From: Przewalskia tangutica
Taxonomy: Eukaryota; Streptophyta; Magnoliopsida; Solanales; Solanaceae
Length of the DNA stretch: 64,000 nucleotides
Reading direction: 5' to 3'
Assembly: GCA_029844215.1 (NCBI GenBank)
Contig: CM056718.1
Span: 88,834,764-88,898,763 of the forward strand
Under the pieces are notes generated by a model. The model was not told the DNA's origin. It saw only the letters and a list, made by a program, of their open reading frames with translations, and did no database searches. The translations under genes were made by a program, and so were the position numbers. This document shows, piece after piece, positions 46,993 to 57,775 of the stretch; the first letter of the stretch is position 1, and each line of letters opens with the position of its first letter.

Positions 46993-49436
46993 TGTTATAC
47001 CTCAGATTTCCGCAGTATGTACGTAAGGAATACGCATAAAAGTCTAGCCTTAAAGTTTAGGCAAAACGCTTTTGGGCACAACTCACAAAACGAATAGTTT
47101 TCCGACTAAACGCTTCCACTTTCGTAGGTAAATTCCGCTATGCCATTTCTTATTTTTGCGTATTTTTCCGAGAGACGAAACATTTTGGACCAACGGAGGG
47201 CGACACTTGGCACCTCCAATTTCAGGATTCAAATCGCCCATCGACGAATCAAGACCATTGGCACGCTTTTTGTGTCAGGCACAAGTCAAGGAGTTGGTAG
47301 GATATTTGTGTATAGTTAATCCTCACCCTACACTTGCCTTGCACTTGTCTTAATCTTGGCCATTGGTTGGCCACTTCTTGACCTATAAATACCCTTAGAG
47401 ATGAAGAGTTCTTCATCCACAAATCTTTCCAAGTCTTGAAAATCCTCTCCTCTCCCTTTGTAGCCTTTTCATCCAACACTTCCCTCCTCGTGAAGGCCCT
47501 TGGCCGAATACCCTCTAGCCTAGTAGTTTGGCCGAGCCCCCTAGCCTAGCCAAAAATCTACCCTCCCTTGGTAGAAAAGTTGTCTTCTAGTATTGTTATA
47601 ATGCCCAAAATACCCTAGCCCAAATCCCTTAGTACTTAGTAGAAGTTGTGAAGAACTTCTAAGGTTTCGAGCCACCGAGCGCATAACTTGTGAGCTAAAC
47701 CTTGCTCAGCGACTTTATCTAGGATATTATCGGGCTTACCGAGGTAACAAATCCTAACCTCTTTTGAATTAGAGAATACTTATCGTTGTAGTATTAGAAT
47801 AAGTATTAAATACTTAGAAGAATATCACGTAATAGAATTGAATCATACTACAAGTAGAAGGGTTTAAAAGAAGAATAATCAAATCAGATTTACATAGGAC
47901 TGCTTTCACAAGAGACTTATATAGCTCACCGTAGGGAAGTACGCCCAACTTTCCATAGAATCGAACCCTCGCTTAGAATGACCTTCGCAGTAGTCTTTGA
48001 TAGATGTCTGTGACTATTATAGGTGACTCTCAACGACATATTCAACTCGGTGTGGTTTTCACGGTATGTATGTGATTCTTCCTAAAGCATGATATTTTAC
48101 AATATATATAGTACTAGACGCATACGTGTTAATCGAATAATAACTACGGCAATGTCTTTGACTTAAGCCCAATAACACTTACTAAGAATGCCTCACGCTT
48201 AAGCCCGATAACACTTACTGAATGCCTCACTACTTAAGCCCGAATAATAAAGATCCAAAGCATTTCATAAGAATATCAATCATTTTTAATGTAAGAGAAC
48301 TAACTGGTTTTTAAAATGTGCTTAAGAGTTATACTAGCTTTACGGGAAGTTAAGTATAACCACTTAAGATTGATAAAAGAAACAAGTTTGCCTATGTGCT
48401 TATAAATGACTTATGTTGAATTGTGAAAAGAATAATAAGATGGTTTGATAAGTAGACATGATATGATGCTACGTGTGTTAGTATCTTGTAATGCTTGTAT
48501 AAGAGAGTATCCTTGTTGTGCTTATGTTGTTTAAAGATAAGTCGTTATGTTAGTGTACTATCACTCACCTCTCGAGATGATACCGGTTAAGTCGCCTCCG
48601 ACGCGGGTAGACTCAGCGTCCGGGACCATGATTCGAGAATACCTCACGCGGGTCCAGGGGCCTACGCGAGCTACGAGTTCCGTGTTAGTATGCGGGTTAT
48701 GCCTCACGCGGTCTACGCGCTACGCGACAACGAGTCCAGACGACGCCGAGGAGTAGCTACCCTCGACGCGGGTTATACCTCACGCGCCCACGCAGTGGCT
48801 CACGCGACCGGAGTCCGTGATTAGGCTTGCAGAGTGATAATACGGGCGAGTGGCCCCGCTCGAATCATTCGCAGCCTAGAAAAGACCTATTACGCTTACC
48901 TATTGTTGCTCTTGTTTGTGATGTGGCACTATGCGCGCTCTCGATTGCTTCATACATATTTGTAAACCGGTTTTAAAAAGTGTTATGATTTCATTTAAGT
49001 ACTTTACGCTTTCACATACTTAGTACTGTTGCATCGACCTCCTTCGGCCGCTCATGCCGCAGTAAGCGGCGCAGTGCTAGATCCACATTCTTAGGATCTC
49101 TACGTTGGTGTCGAGCTCCATCTTTTCCCGAGGCTCTACTTTTGGGTATGATCTCCCGTTGTAGATAGTTTTGTATGATCAGGTACGGCGGGGCCCTGTC
49201 CCGCCATAGTTGTATATTTCCTTAGAGGTCTGTAATCATGTTGTACAGTGTCGGATGTAACTGCTAAACCATGTTTATATATATATGCCGAAAGGCGATG
49301 TTTTCTCACATAAACTGTGTCTTATGTTATAAACTGTTTCATGTCTTGCTTTATATTTCCGCTGATTACTCTGATGTATGACTACTTGGGTGCCCCGGTA
49401 AGGCACGATCCACGGGCCTTTAACGGTCGTGATACA
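46993..49436 (+). mobile_element. 3' LTR of element E
   Basis: It pairs with 39720-42157 along its whole length; differences cluster in GC-rich words and homopolymers. TATA box at 47384-47391, GC-rich repeat 48565-48850. Confidence 0.9.
47384..47391 (+). promoter_or_regulatory. TATA box, E 3' LTR
   Basis: TATAAATA, 391 bp from the LTR start, in the same context as the 5' LTR copy. Confidence 0.8.
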
Positions 49437-50092
49437 TCGGCGCGATGACGAGGCTTCCGCACGTATGCTTCCATGTGATTGATCCGACATGCTTATACAA
49501 CGTGGGATTCCGGCAGCGACCAGACGCGATTAGATTCCCGGATTGTTTTTATTACTCCTTGGACATGCTTATACGATGTGGGATTCCGGGGCATGCGACC
49601 AGGTGACGGGTTAGATTTCCGGATTTATTTTATTACCCCATGGCCATGTTTATACGATGAGGGATTCCGGAGCATGCGACCATGTTATATACGATTATTA
49701 CTTCATGGACTAGCTCCCCATGAAGACATGTACCCGAGATGAGAGATTCCACGGGCATGTTATATACGATTATTACCCCATAGATTAGCTCTCCATGAAG
49801 TCATGTACCTGAGATGAGGGATTCCACGGGCATGAGATATATATATATATATATATATATGTATTGTATATGTGTACGCCGATAGTGAGGTAGGATGCCA
49901 CGGGCGCGTCACATGGTTATATTTTACACCTACGGCTTTCGGCAGTGATGGGGGATTCCACGGGCATGAGCTATATATATATGTTGTATATGTGTACGCC
50001 GACAGTGAGGTAGGATGCCACGGGCACGTCACGTGGTTATAATTTACACTTACGGCTGTCGGCAGTGATGGGGGATTCCACGGGCACGCTTT
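49437..50092 (+). mobile_element. 3' LTR of element A, second piece (minisatellites)
   Basis: It resumes at about CGGCGCGATGACGAGGCTTCC, matching CAGCAAGCGATGTGGAGGCTTCC at 15617 in the 5' LTR, and continues through the 81-bp array, a short (AT)n run (49837-49861) and the 120-bp duplication to GGGCACGCTTT, where a minus LTR begins. The last 690 bases of the LTR (counterpart of 16300-16985) are not found in the window. Confidence 0.85.
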
Positions 50093-52232
50093 TGTCACGA
50101 CCGAACGGGCGTGGATCGTGCCTTACCCTGCACCTAGTGATACAACATCGAGAAAACCATGAAATAAAAACTTAAACATATGAAACGATGAAATAAGAAA
50201 GCAAAGCTAACCCAACTGTTACCTTTTTGTACATAATTTAAAACTTGAACAGATATCCCTTACAAACTCGCCTTCACAGCATGCACTCTAAGAATTTTGA
50301 AACCATAATGACGGACAGGCCCCGCCATGCCCTGAATATACAAAAGCCTACTACTTGGAACCGTACCACAGACAAGCTTCCGAGATATGGAGATTTCGAG
50401 AACCGAACAATGATCCTAAGAGAGTGGATCGCCAGCTATGTACCTCAACTGCGGCATGAACGCAGCCGGCGAGGTCGATAACAGTACCAAGAATGTGAAA
50501 TCAGAAATACTATAAATGAAATCATAATAGTCTATATAAAGCAGAGACATGTATGATAACCAAACTACAAGATACAACACATGTGATCCACGCCAAATCG
50601 TGGACTCACGCGTAAAGTCATCACTCAAATACAACCCGAATTTAACGCACAACGGCCTCATGCCGGCGATCTCACCTCGGTATAAGCATGGCCATGGAAC
50701 CATCCTAGTGGGCCCATACGTGGACTATCCAGCGTGTCGGTATGCCCAAAGGAGTCAACAAGATAACAATCCTGTGGAAGATACCTGGGCCACCCAACGC
50801 GTCGGTATGTCCAAACAACTAACCAGATAATACTCACAGGACGATACGTGGGCTACCCAACGTGTCAGTATGTCCATCAGTCAACCACAAGATAATACTC
50901 ACCGTGGAAGCATACCCGTGGGCTACCCAACGTGTCAGTATGTCCACCAATCAACCAGATAGCCGGCCCTCCAACGAGAGACGCGGTAGCACAGCAATAC
51001 AACATTTGCACAACAAAAGCTATCACAACAAGCATAGGCCAGTTCAACGTACTTTCATTTCCTTCAAAACAAAGACCTCTTCCTACGCAAACGCCACCCT
51101 ATACTAACACCCGTAGTATCGAACACATTCAGGTTTAAATCAAGCACTCTAAACACTTTTTAGCACAACGTCAAGTATCCCAATCTAAATCCAATTATAA
51201 AAACCATTCCTTTATTTTCGTAAAGTCGTTATAATTAACTTCCCATAAAGCTATTATAACACTGTTATTTAGGTCTAACATGATATCTAGCCCTAGACAT
51301 CTTCAACAACTACAATTTCCCCCTTTACAACATGCGACGACCAAATTGAAGTTATCATCTTAAAGCTAACATGCCCATTTTGGTTTCAACAAGACAACAA
51401 GATCCAAATTTATTCAATTATAACAGCCTCAGGCTCAATTCTAAACTACTAAAATATAACAGCCTCAGGCTCAATTCTAACTACTAAAATATAACAGCCT
51501 CAGACTCAATTCTAACTACTAAAACAAGTATTAACCCAAATCCAAGAGAAGGGGAAACTTTTACCTTTGGAGAAACTCATAAAAGCCCCTTTCTTCCACT
51601 TCTTTTTCGTCAAACTCGTCCACCAGAACTTCCCACAAGTTTACCCACACTTTTCCTTCTTACCGCCGCTCCAACAATTTCCTCTAAGGCAAGGTTTTCT
51701 TCGAAAAACTAGAGAGAAGGGAGAGGGTTTTTCTTGGGAGGGTTTTGAAATGAAATGAAATGGAATGGCCAAGTCTTGGGACCACTTTCTGATAAAAATG
51801 ATGGGAGGGACACTTGTCACCCTCCCATAGGTTATAAACAAAATATCCCCTGTTTTTCGCCTCATGCGCAAAAATCCGCCTCGCTGCGCGGCCACGCGCC
51901 GCGACGCTTCCACTTCCGAGAAAAGTTCCAGCATTCGCGCCGCGCCTGCAACCATGGACCCCAGATACTGGCCGGCCGCGGCCGCTGCACCTGAACAAAT
52001 CGCTTTGCTCGATTGCGCACCAAACTTGAAACTTCCATAACTTTTGACTTCGATGTCCTATCGACGAACAGTTTGTTGCGTTGGAAACTAGATTTAACGG
52101 ACTACACATTAGGCTCTTTAAACACCTCGAAATTCTTAATAACTAGGGTACAACACTCTAAGGTAGACTCAAAATCCGTCTAACACATGTTTGTCAACTT
52201 ATCTTATCTTCTCGAATTTACGGGCTGTAACA
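50093..52232 (-). mobile_element. Minus-orientation LTR, 2.14 kb, TGTTACAGCCCGTA subfamily
   Basis: The plus-strand text starts TGTCACGACCGAACGGGC and ends TTTACGGGCTGTAACA. The minus-strand start TGTTACAGCCCGTAAATTCG differs from the other LTRs here. No polypurine tract follows; instead the next base enters a gag zinc-knuckle relic, so the junction at 52232 is a deletion or recombination point. The array at 50690-50960 is in the usual place. Confidence 0.75.
50690..50960 (-). repeat. About 75-bp tandem array in the 50093 LTR
   Basis: Four units of CCCAACGTGTCAGTATGTCC plus CAACCAGATAATACTCAC, 60-80 bp apart. Related words occur at 53940-54120. Confidence 0.85.
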
Positions 52233-52900
52233 ACTAAGACATCCTCCCATCACATGGCCCTGACGACCACATGTATAATAATCTCCCAAACTAGCACGAC
52301 ACCCGGAGGGTCATCCTCAGCTCTCTATCCATAGAACTCTGGCGAACTGCAACTCAAGAAATCCCGAAGTCTCAGACTACTGGATCTAGGGTGAATCACT
52401 GGTACTGCCGGAACCACCGGCTCCCGTCCGTCCTCATTCCCAGCCACCAGCCTCACTAGTAACTGGGCCATCTCCTTGTAACCCATATCCTTGGCTCCTG
52501 GCCGTAGAACTGGAGGCTCAGGTATCGTGGCCTCCGTAGAAACTATTGTCGCTCTAAACTCTGCTGGGGCTAGCGGCGTTATAAAACTCGTCGTCTGAAG
52601 TACTATCTCAGGCAATGACCAGGCCTGTGCCCTCGTAACCCTCTGTGTTCTACTCGTAGCTCCCTCTGCTCCTTGCCCATCTGGGCCCTGGTTGCCTTTC
52701 GCAGAGGCATAACTGGTACATACGAATACGTCTGAGGGAGTCCAATTTATAACACAGCTCTAAGGCACGATCTCGGAGTGAGAAGAATAGAAACCAATCC
52801 TAAATATCCCATAGCCTCCTGATTATAGGTGTGGTGCACAACACGCCGATAATCAAGACTCTACTAGATACGGTGCAGAGACACTTTCCGAGGATTAATC
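52233..52900 (-). pseudogene. Deleted gag relic between two unlike LTRs
   Basis: Antisense text next to 52290 encodes YYTCGRQGHVMGGC, a nucleocapsid knuckle whose first cysteine reads as Tyr. The frame 52325-52615 (antisense) contains MGYKEMAQLLVRLVAGNEDGREP and ends LRDFLSCSSPEFYG, the N-terminal part of chromovirus gag. The capsid core between the two is missing: about 30 bases separate parts that are roughly 600 bases apart in the outer element (31660-32390). An internal deletion is the simplest reading. Confidence 0.75.
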
Positions 52901-52911
52901 GCTCGATACCA
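52901..52911 (-). promoter_or_regulatory. Primer-binding site beside the 52916 LTR, one base short
   Basis: GCTCGATACCA, as at 24358 and 32941. Confidence 0.85.
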
Positions 52912-52915
52912 CTTT

Positions 52916-55900
52916 TGTCACCACGGACCTCGGGCGCGATTGGTGCCTTACCCCGGGCACCTGGTGATACAACATCGAGAAAATCACGAAATAAAAACTT
53001 AAACAGAAACAAGATACATCATAAGAAAATAGGCAACCAAAACGCGGTGCCTTATGTATATATATCAAATCGAGCCATAATCCTTTACGACCACACGCAA
53101 GATTTCTACGCACTTAAGAATGTAACAACTATGACAGACAGGCCCGCCATACCCCGAATGTACAAGAACCTACAACTCAGGAAACATACCAAAAGATAAG
53201 CCTCCGAGAAACGGAGCTTCCCAATACGCCGACTGTGATCCTATGGCGAGGATCCACAACCGATGTACCTCTACTGCGGCGATGAACGCAGCCCACGAAG
53301 GAGGTCAAGATAACAGTACCAAGTATGTGGCTGAAAATCGTAATGAAATCACATTTCATCATTTTATAAAACCCTTTGCGATAAATGTAATTATGCCAAG
53401 TAAGGGACGACATCCCAAAATGATCACTCACACATAACTATGGGTCTCACGCCCATAATATCAATCATGCCCGTGGAACTCATTCCTCATGCCGTGATAC
53501 ATGATGTAAAACAACACCCATATGTGAACTCGAACACTAGATCCGCCGCGTCATTAAAACCGACGGGCAAGTAGAATAGCCAACTACCGGTCAAAAGCTA
53601 GTCATATCCCATCACGGGCAAGGTATGGAAGCCAACTACTACCCAAAGCTAGCCACGCATCGCCGAGGCAAGTATCTTAAGCTAACGTCTAATAGCCTAC
53701 CGTCTCACAAGATATGGCCGAGGCAAGTATCTTAAGCTATCTACCGCAGGCTACCGTGCGAGAAAATGACCGTAACAAGTATCTAAAGTGTTCCTGAACC
53801 ACACGTACAAATCAATCCCGTGATCGCCGTCGCGCGGCAAGCTTCATGGATTAGCGGTCCATGGACTAACAATCAACCTCACAATGACCGCATGCCCCGG
53901 CCTCTCACCTCGGAAGTCATGGCCATGAAACCATCCTACTGGACGCATGCCCGTGGAACATCCCTCGCGTCAGCATGTCCAAAGGAAATCAATCGATAGT
54001 CGGCCTCCTGAGTCACGGCATGCAACAACCAATCAATACTCAAAGTGGACGATACTGCGTGGACCACCCAACGCCGGTATGTCAATCAATCAATCGGATA
54101 ATGGCCTCCGCAGAGTCACGACAAAGATATCAACAAAACACTTGCACAACAAAGACTATCACAACAAGCATAGGCAAGTTCAACATACATTCATTTTAAT
54201 CAACAATCCGGGTTTCAAACCCAAAATACTACATACTTTCGTTCTTTCAAAAAAAAGACCTCTTTTTACGTAAAAGCCACATGATACTAATACTCGTAGT
54301 ATTAAAAACACGTTTTCCTTTCAAACCAAATTACTACACCTTCCGAAAATCTTTATAAGATTTAAAATCAAGAACTCTATACTTTTAAAACCAAGTGCTT
54401 TTCTTTTAAACAACATCAAGTATACTCTTTAAAACCCAATAACTTACTTTTTCCGAAAACAAGTAACCTATACTTAAATCAAGTTACTTCTCCTTTTTCC
54501 GAAAACAAGTCGTTTATAAGTCAAGTCTCTTATCTTTCAAGATCAAGTCTCTTAACTTTCAAAATCAAATCTTTCTTTTATTTTCATAAAGTCGTTATAA
54601 CTAACTTCTCATAAAGCCATTATAACACTTTATGTTTAAAACAAACAAAACTCATTTCACACACGTACGTCTACCGTACTATATAGTTCACAATAATCAT
54701 GCTCAAGAGTATAGGAAGAATCACATACCTTTTTAGCTTAAACCTCAAGCCAAGTCAAGTATGCCGCGCGTAGAAGATCCACCTATAAAGGCCACAATAT
54801 ATCTATCAATCTCTAGTTCTTTTCGTAGAATATTCTAAATACAAGATTCCTTATTCTACGTAAAATTCGGCACCTCCCCCGCTATCACATAAATCTCTCC
54901 TATCAAGTCCCGCTACTGTGCCAACAACTCAGCGGATTACACGCCTAACCTGACGTGTTCAATTCGCTTCACAATAATACTACGAGTCTCTGTAAATGCA
55001 GTCAATGTAAATACAGTTCAATCCTTTATAATCATCCTTCCAATATAATATACTCAAGTATAACTACTACAACATGTAATATCCAATTACAATAGGGGGA
55101 CATAGATCATTACCTCGATAAGCCCAAAATTTTCCAAGTTTATAAGTCGATCCTGAGCAACGTTTAGCTCCAATTCCTTACGCTCCAACCCGCTCCAAGC
55201 GACCCTTAGAAGTTTCTAAACAACTTCTCTTTAACACTTCAACCAAGCTATGAAGATTTTTCTAGGGTTTCGTTTTGCGACTATTGGAATAAAGTAGCAT
55301 TTCCGGGCTCCTATTATTAAAACAACTTTGGAATACTACTAGGGATACTAGGCTAAGGTATTTGGGATTATACTACAATACATGAAGTATTTCACTACAC
55401 AAAGTGGGAGGTGGACGAAAATATTAAAGGGAGGGAGTATTGCCTTGGAAATTATATCAAGTGTGGATGAAAATAAGTCTTCAACTTAAGGGGTTTATAT
55501 AGAGGATTCAAGGGCTAAGATCAATGCAAGGTGTGTGGTGAGATCTTGGGACAAGTGTGTGTGGGTCTCACCCTCCAAATGGCTTCACAAAACTTGGGAC
55601 AAGTGGCTTGCCACTTGTCCACACCATTTCGGCCAAAGCCAAGTGTCAACAAGAAACGGCCAACCATGGCCACATGGGGGTGACACGTGTCGCCCCCCTA
55701 CTCGTCCAAAATATTTCGTCTTCCGAAAATATCCAAAATACCGGAAATCTCAAAAACAAAGCGGGCCCCACAAAACCGTAAATTTCTCTCGTGGGCCCCA
55801 CGTGACCATTTCCGAAAATAAAATCTCATAATTCTAAAATAATCCAAGAAGCCCGAATACCAAATCTGGGAATCCAATTCCCATTAACGAACCTTTTTCT

Positions 55901-56018
55901 TCACAAAAACCGGAAACTTTTCCGTCGAAAAATCACATCTTTCTTTCTTTCCAAAATTTCTGTCGTATTCTCGCACGTACATCCTCACATATATACCCTG
56001 GAACTATGGGGTATAACA
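52916..56018 (-). mobile_element. Minus-orientation 5' LTR, 3.1 kb
   Basis: It starts next to the PBS (TGTCACCACGGACCTCGGGC) and ends GGAACTATGGGGTATAACA. Landmarks: degenerate repeats 53560-54120, GTCGTTATAACTAACTTC near 54589, GGAAGAATCACATACC near 54713, CCTCGATAAGCCC near 55111 and a GGGGTTTATATAG TATA-like site near 55491. It is not the partner of 50093-52232, since length and start differ. Confidence 0.82.
53560..54120 (-). repeat. Degenerate tandem repeats in the 52916 LTR
   Basis: The first part repeats GGCAAGTATCTTAAGCTA-like words (53570-53790), echoing the 58-bp unit of the outer element. The second part (53930-54120) repeats CATGCCCGTGGAAC and ACCCAACGCCGGTATGTC-like words, as at 50690-50960. 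Confidence 0.65.
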
Positions 56019-56140
56019 TGATTCATGATTATACAATATTGCTTCCAGAAAGTTTATTCATGATTTGTGAGTTCCATAGAGTCATGTAGTGATAATGATG
56101 TTAGTCTTATAATGTTGAGCGGAGGTATAACGACCTTACG
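56019..56140. other. Short unassigned segment between two minus LTRs
   Basis: 122 bp with no match to element A's 3' LTR (which would be expected here for a clean insertion at 50093) and no recognised gene or LTR motif. Confidence 0.5.
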
Positions 56141-56999
56141 TGTCACGCCCCGAACCCCGGGCCCGTGACTGGTGCCCTACCTGGGCACCCTTCTACCTTA
56201 ACAATATAAGTAAACTGCGGAAATTAAATAACACCTCATTTTTTTTTCTTTTAAAGCAATGCGTGCAAAGGCAAAGCCGGCGCCGCCATATAATATACAT
56301 AATGAAGACACTACACTGCATACGTGAGTCCAATCCACATATGAATACAGACCTCTGGAGTTAATCGAAATATGACGGACAAGGCCCGCCGTACCAGCGT
56401 ACAAAGCACATCAAGGATATATACCAAAAAGATAACTCCTGGACAGAGGGAGCTATCCAAAAACCCTGAGCAGGATCCTACACCTGCCGATCACCAAACA
56501 GCGTACCTACACCTGCGGCATGAACGCAACCCCCCGAAGGAGGTCGATGCGAAGAATGTACCAAGTATGTGAGCGATGAAATCGTAATAAAATCATAACG
56601 ATCTAAACAACACAGAGACATGTATGATAGCCAACCTACGATACATAACACATAAGCGGTCATATCAAGTCGGGACGCGGGCCGCCAAAGTCACTACTCA
56701 AATATAACTACGTCTCACGCCCATAATATCAATCATGCGTGGAATCCTTCCTCACTTGGCGATCCATGATATAATAACACAATAAGGATACATGAACACC
56801 AAGTCCCACCTGTGTCCTAAATACCTCGTGGTCATGCCGGAATCCCACATCGTAAAGCATGAGCATAGGGTGACACAAACAAATCCGGGGACATATATGA
56901 TAATCAAATTACAACACACCGTGCCTTACTAACAATGAGAGTAAACAGTAGTATCCTTACAATATAAAATAGGAAGCTCACGATCAAAGCAGGACCACC

Positions 57000-57205
57000 C
57001 GCCCGCAGTATCATTTAGCAATCCTTCTCCTGGGACTATTTCACCCACATAGGTCACGTGGACGCGTGAGGTATTCTCGCGTGGGACTATTTCACCGCGT
57101 AAGCCCTTACGGACTCGCGTGAGGTATTCTCGCATAGGTGGACCCGCGCGTGGGACTATTTCACCGCATAAGTCTTACGGACCCGCATGAGGTATTCCTC
57201 GCATC
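57000..57205 (-). repeat. GC-rich 65-bp repeat in the 56141 LTR
   Basis: About three units of GGGACTATTTCACCGCGTAA and CGCGTGAGGTATTC, the reverse complement of the module at 1290-1440. Confidence 0.8.
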
Positions 57206-57298
57206 GTGGGTAGCAATTCCACGGAATCTGCAAATGCCACAAACCCGGGGAATGACCCCAAAACGACTGATATACCAATAGCACACAACCGGCTATTT

Positions 57299-57775
57299 CC
57301 AGCACACATAGGCAATTCTCAACTAATCAGGCCAAGTACTTATCAAGGCACACATGGAAATAATTCTCAATTAACCAAGCCAAAGTACTTATCAAGGCAC
57401 ACATAGAAAAATTCTCATTTGACAAGCCAAAGTACTTATCAGGGCACAAATAGAATAATTCTCATTTAACAAGCCAAAGTACTTATCAAGGCACTCTTAG
57501 ACAAATTCTCAATTTATCAAGCCAAAGTACTAATCAAGGCACACTTAGACAAATTCTCAATTTATCAAGCCAAAGTAGTAATCAAGGCACACTTAGACAA
57601 ATTCTCAATTTATCAAGCCAAAGTACTAATCAAGGCACACTTAGACAAATTCTCAATTTATCAAGCCAAAGTACTAATCAAGGCACATTTAGACAAATTC
57701 TCAATTTATCAAGCCAAAGTACTAATCAAGGCACACTTAGACAAATTCTCAATTAAATAGGCCAAAGTACTACGT
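57299..57775 (-). repeat. 47-48-bp minisatellite, about 10 units
   Basis: Unit: AAGCCAAAGTACTWATCAAG, then GCACACTTAGACAAATTCTC, then AATTTATC. The last five units are nearly identical, which points to recent local duplication. The array stops at CCAAAGTACTACGTACGTAC, the single-copy sequence found at this place in other LTRs, so it probably grew from that. Confidence 0.95.

Larger units (their letters stand above)
39720..49436 (+). mobile_element. Element E: full-length but decayed Ty3/gypsy chromovirus-like element
   Basis: The LTRs are 39720-42157 (2438 bp) and 46993-49436 (about 2444 bp), with an internal region of 4835 bp. In order along the plus strand I recognise a PBS, gag, protease, RT, RNase H, integrase and a chromodomain-like tail. 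The order, the tRNA-Met PBS and the tail point to a Ty3/gypsy chromovirus, Tekay/Del-like by general resemblance. All frames are broken. The right edge is uncertain by a few bases (GTCGTGATACATCGG instead of GTCGTGACA), so the target duplication cannot be confirmed. It is inserted in the 3' LTR of element A. Confidence 0.88.
9312..50092 (+). mobile_element. Element A: plus-strand LTR retrotransposon, with nested insertions
   Basis: A starts at TGTTACACCCCGTAG (9312), inside LINE ORF1. Its pieces are the 5' LTR (9312-9732 and 13206-16985), PBS and left internal part (16986-17919), right internal part and polypurine tract (36493-36903), and 3' LTR (36904-39719 and about 49437-50092). After removing insertions and one copy of each target duplication, the 5' LTR is about 4.2 kb and the internal region only about 1.35 kb. 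No protease, RT or integrase is recognised, so A looks non-autonomous. The two LTRs are close: over about 365 aligned bases (13321-13685 against 37425-37789) I counted seven mismatches by eye. The 3' terminus is not found in the window. Confidence 0.85.

Noticed and set aside
51500..52230. CpG-rich stretch near 51840-51990 as a gene promoter or CpG island
   Set aside because: It lies inside the 50093-52232 LTR, and the open frames there have no recognisable domain.
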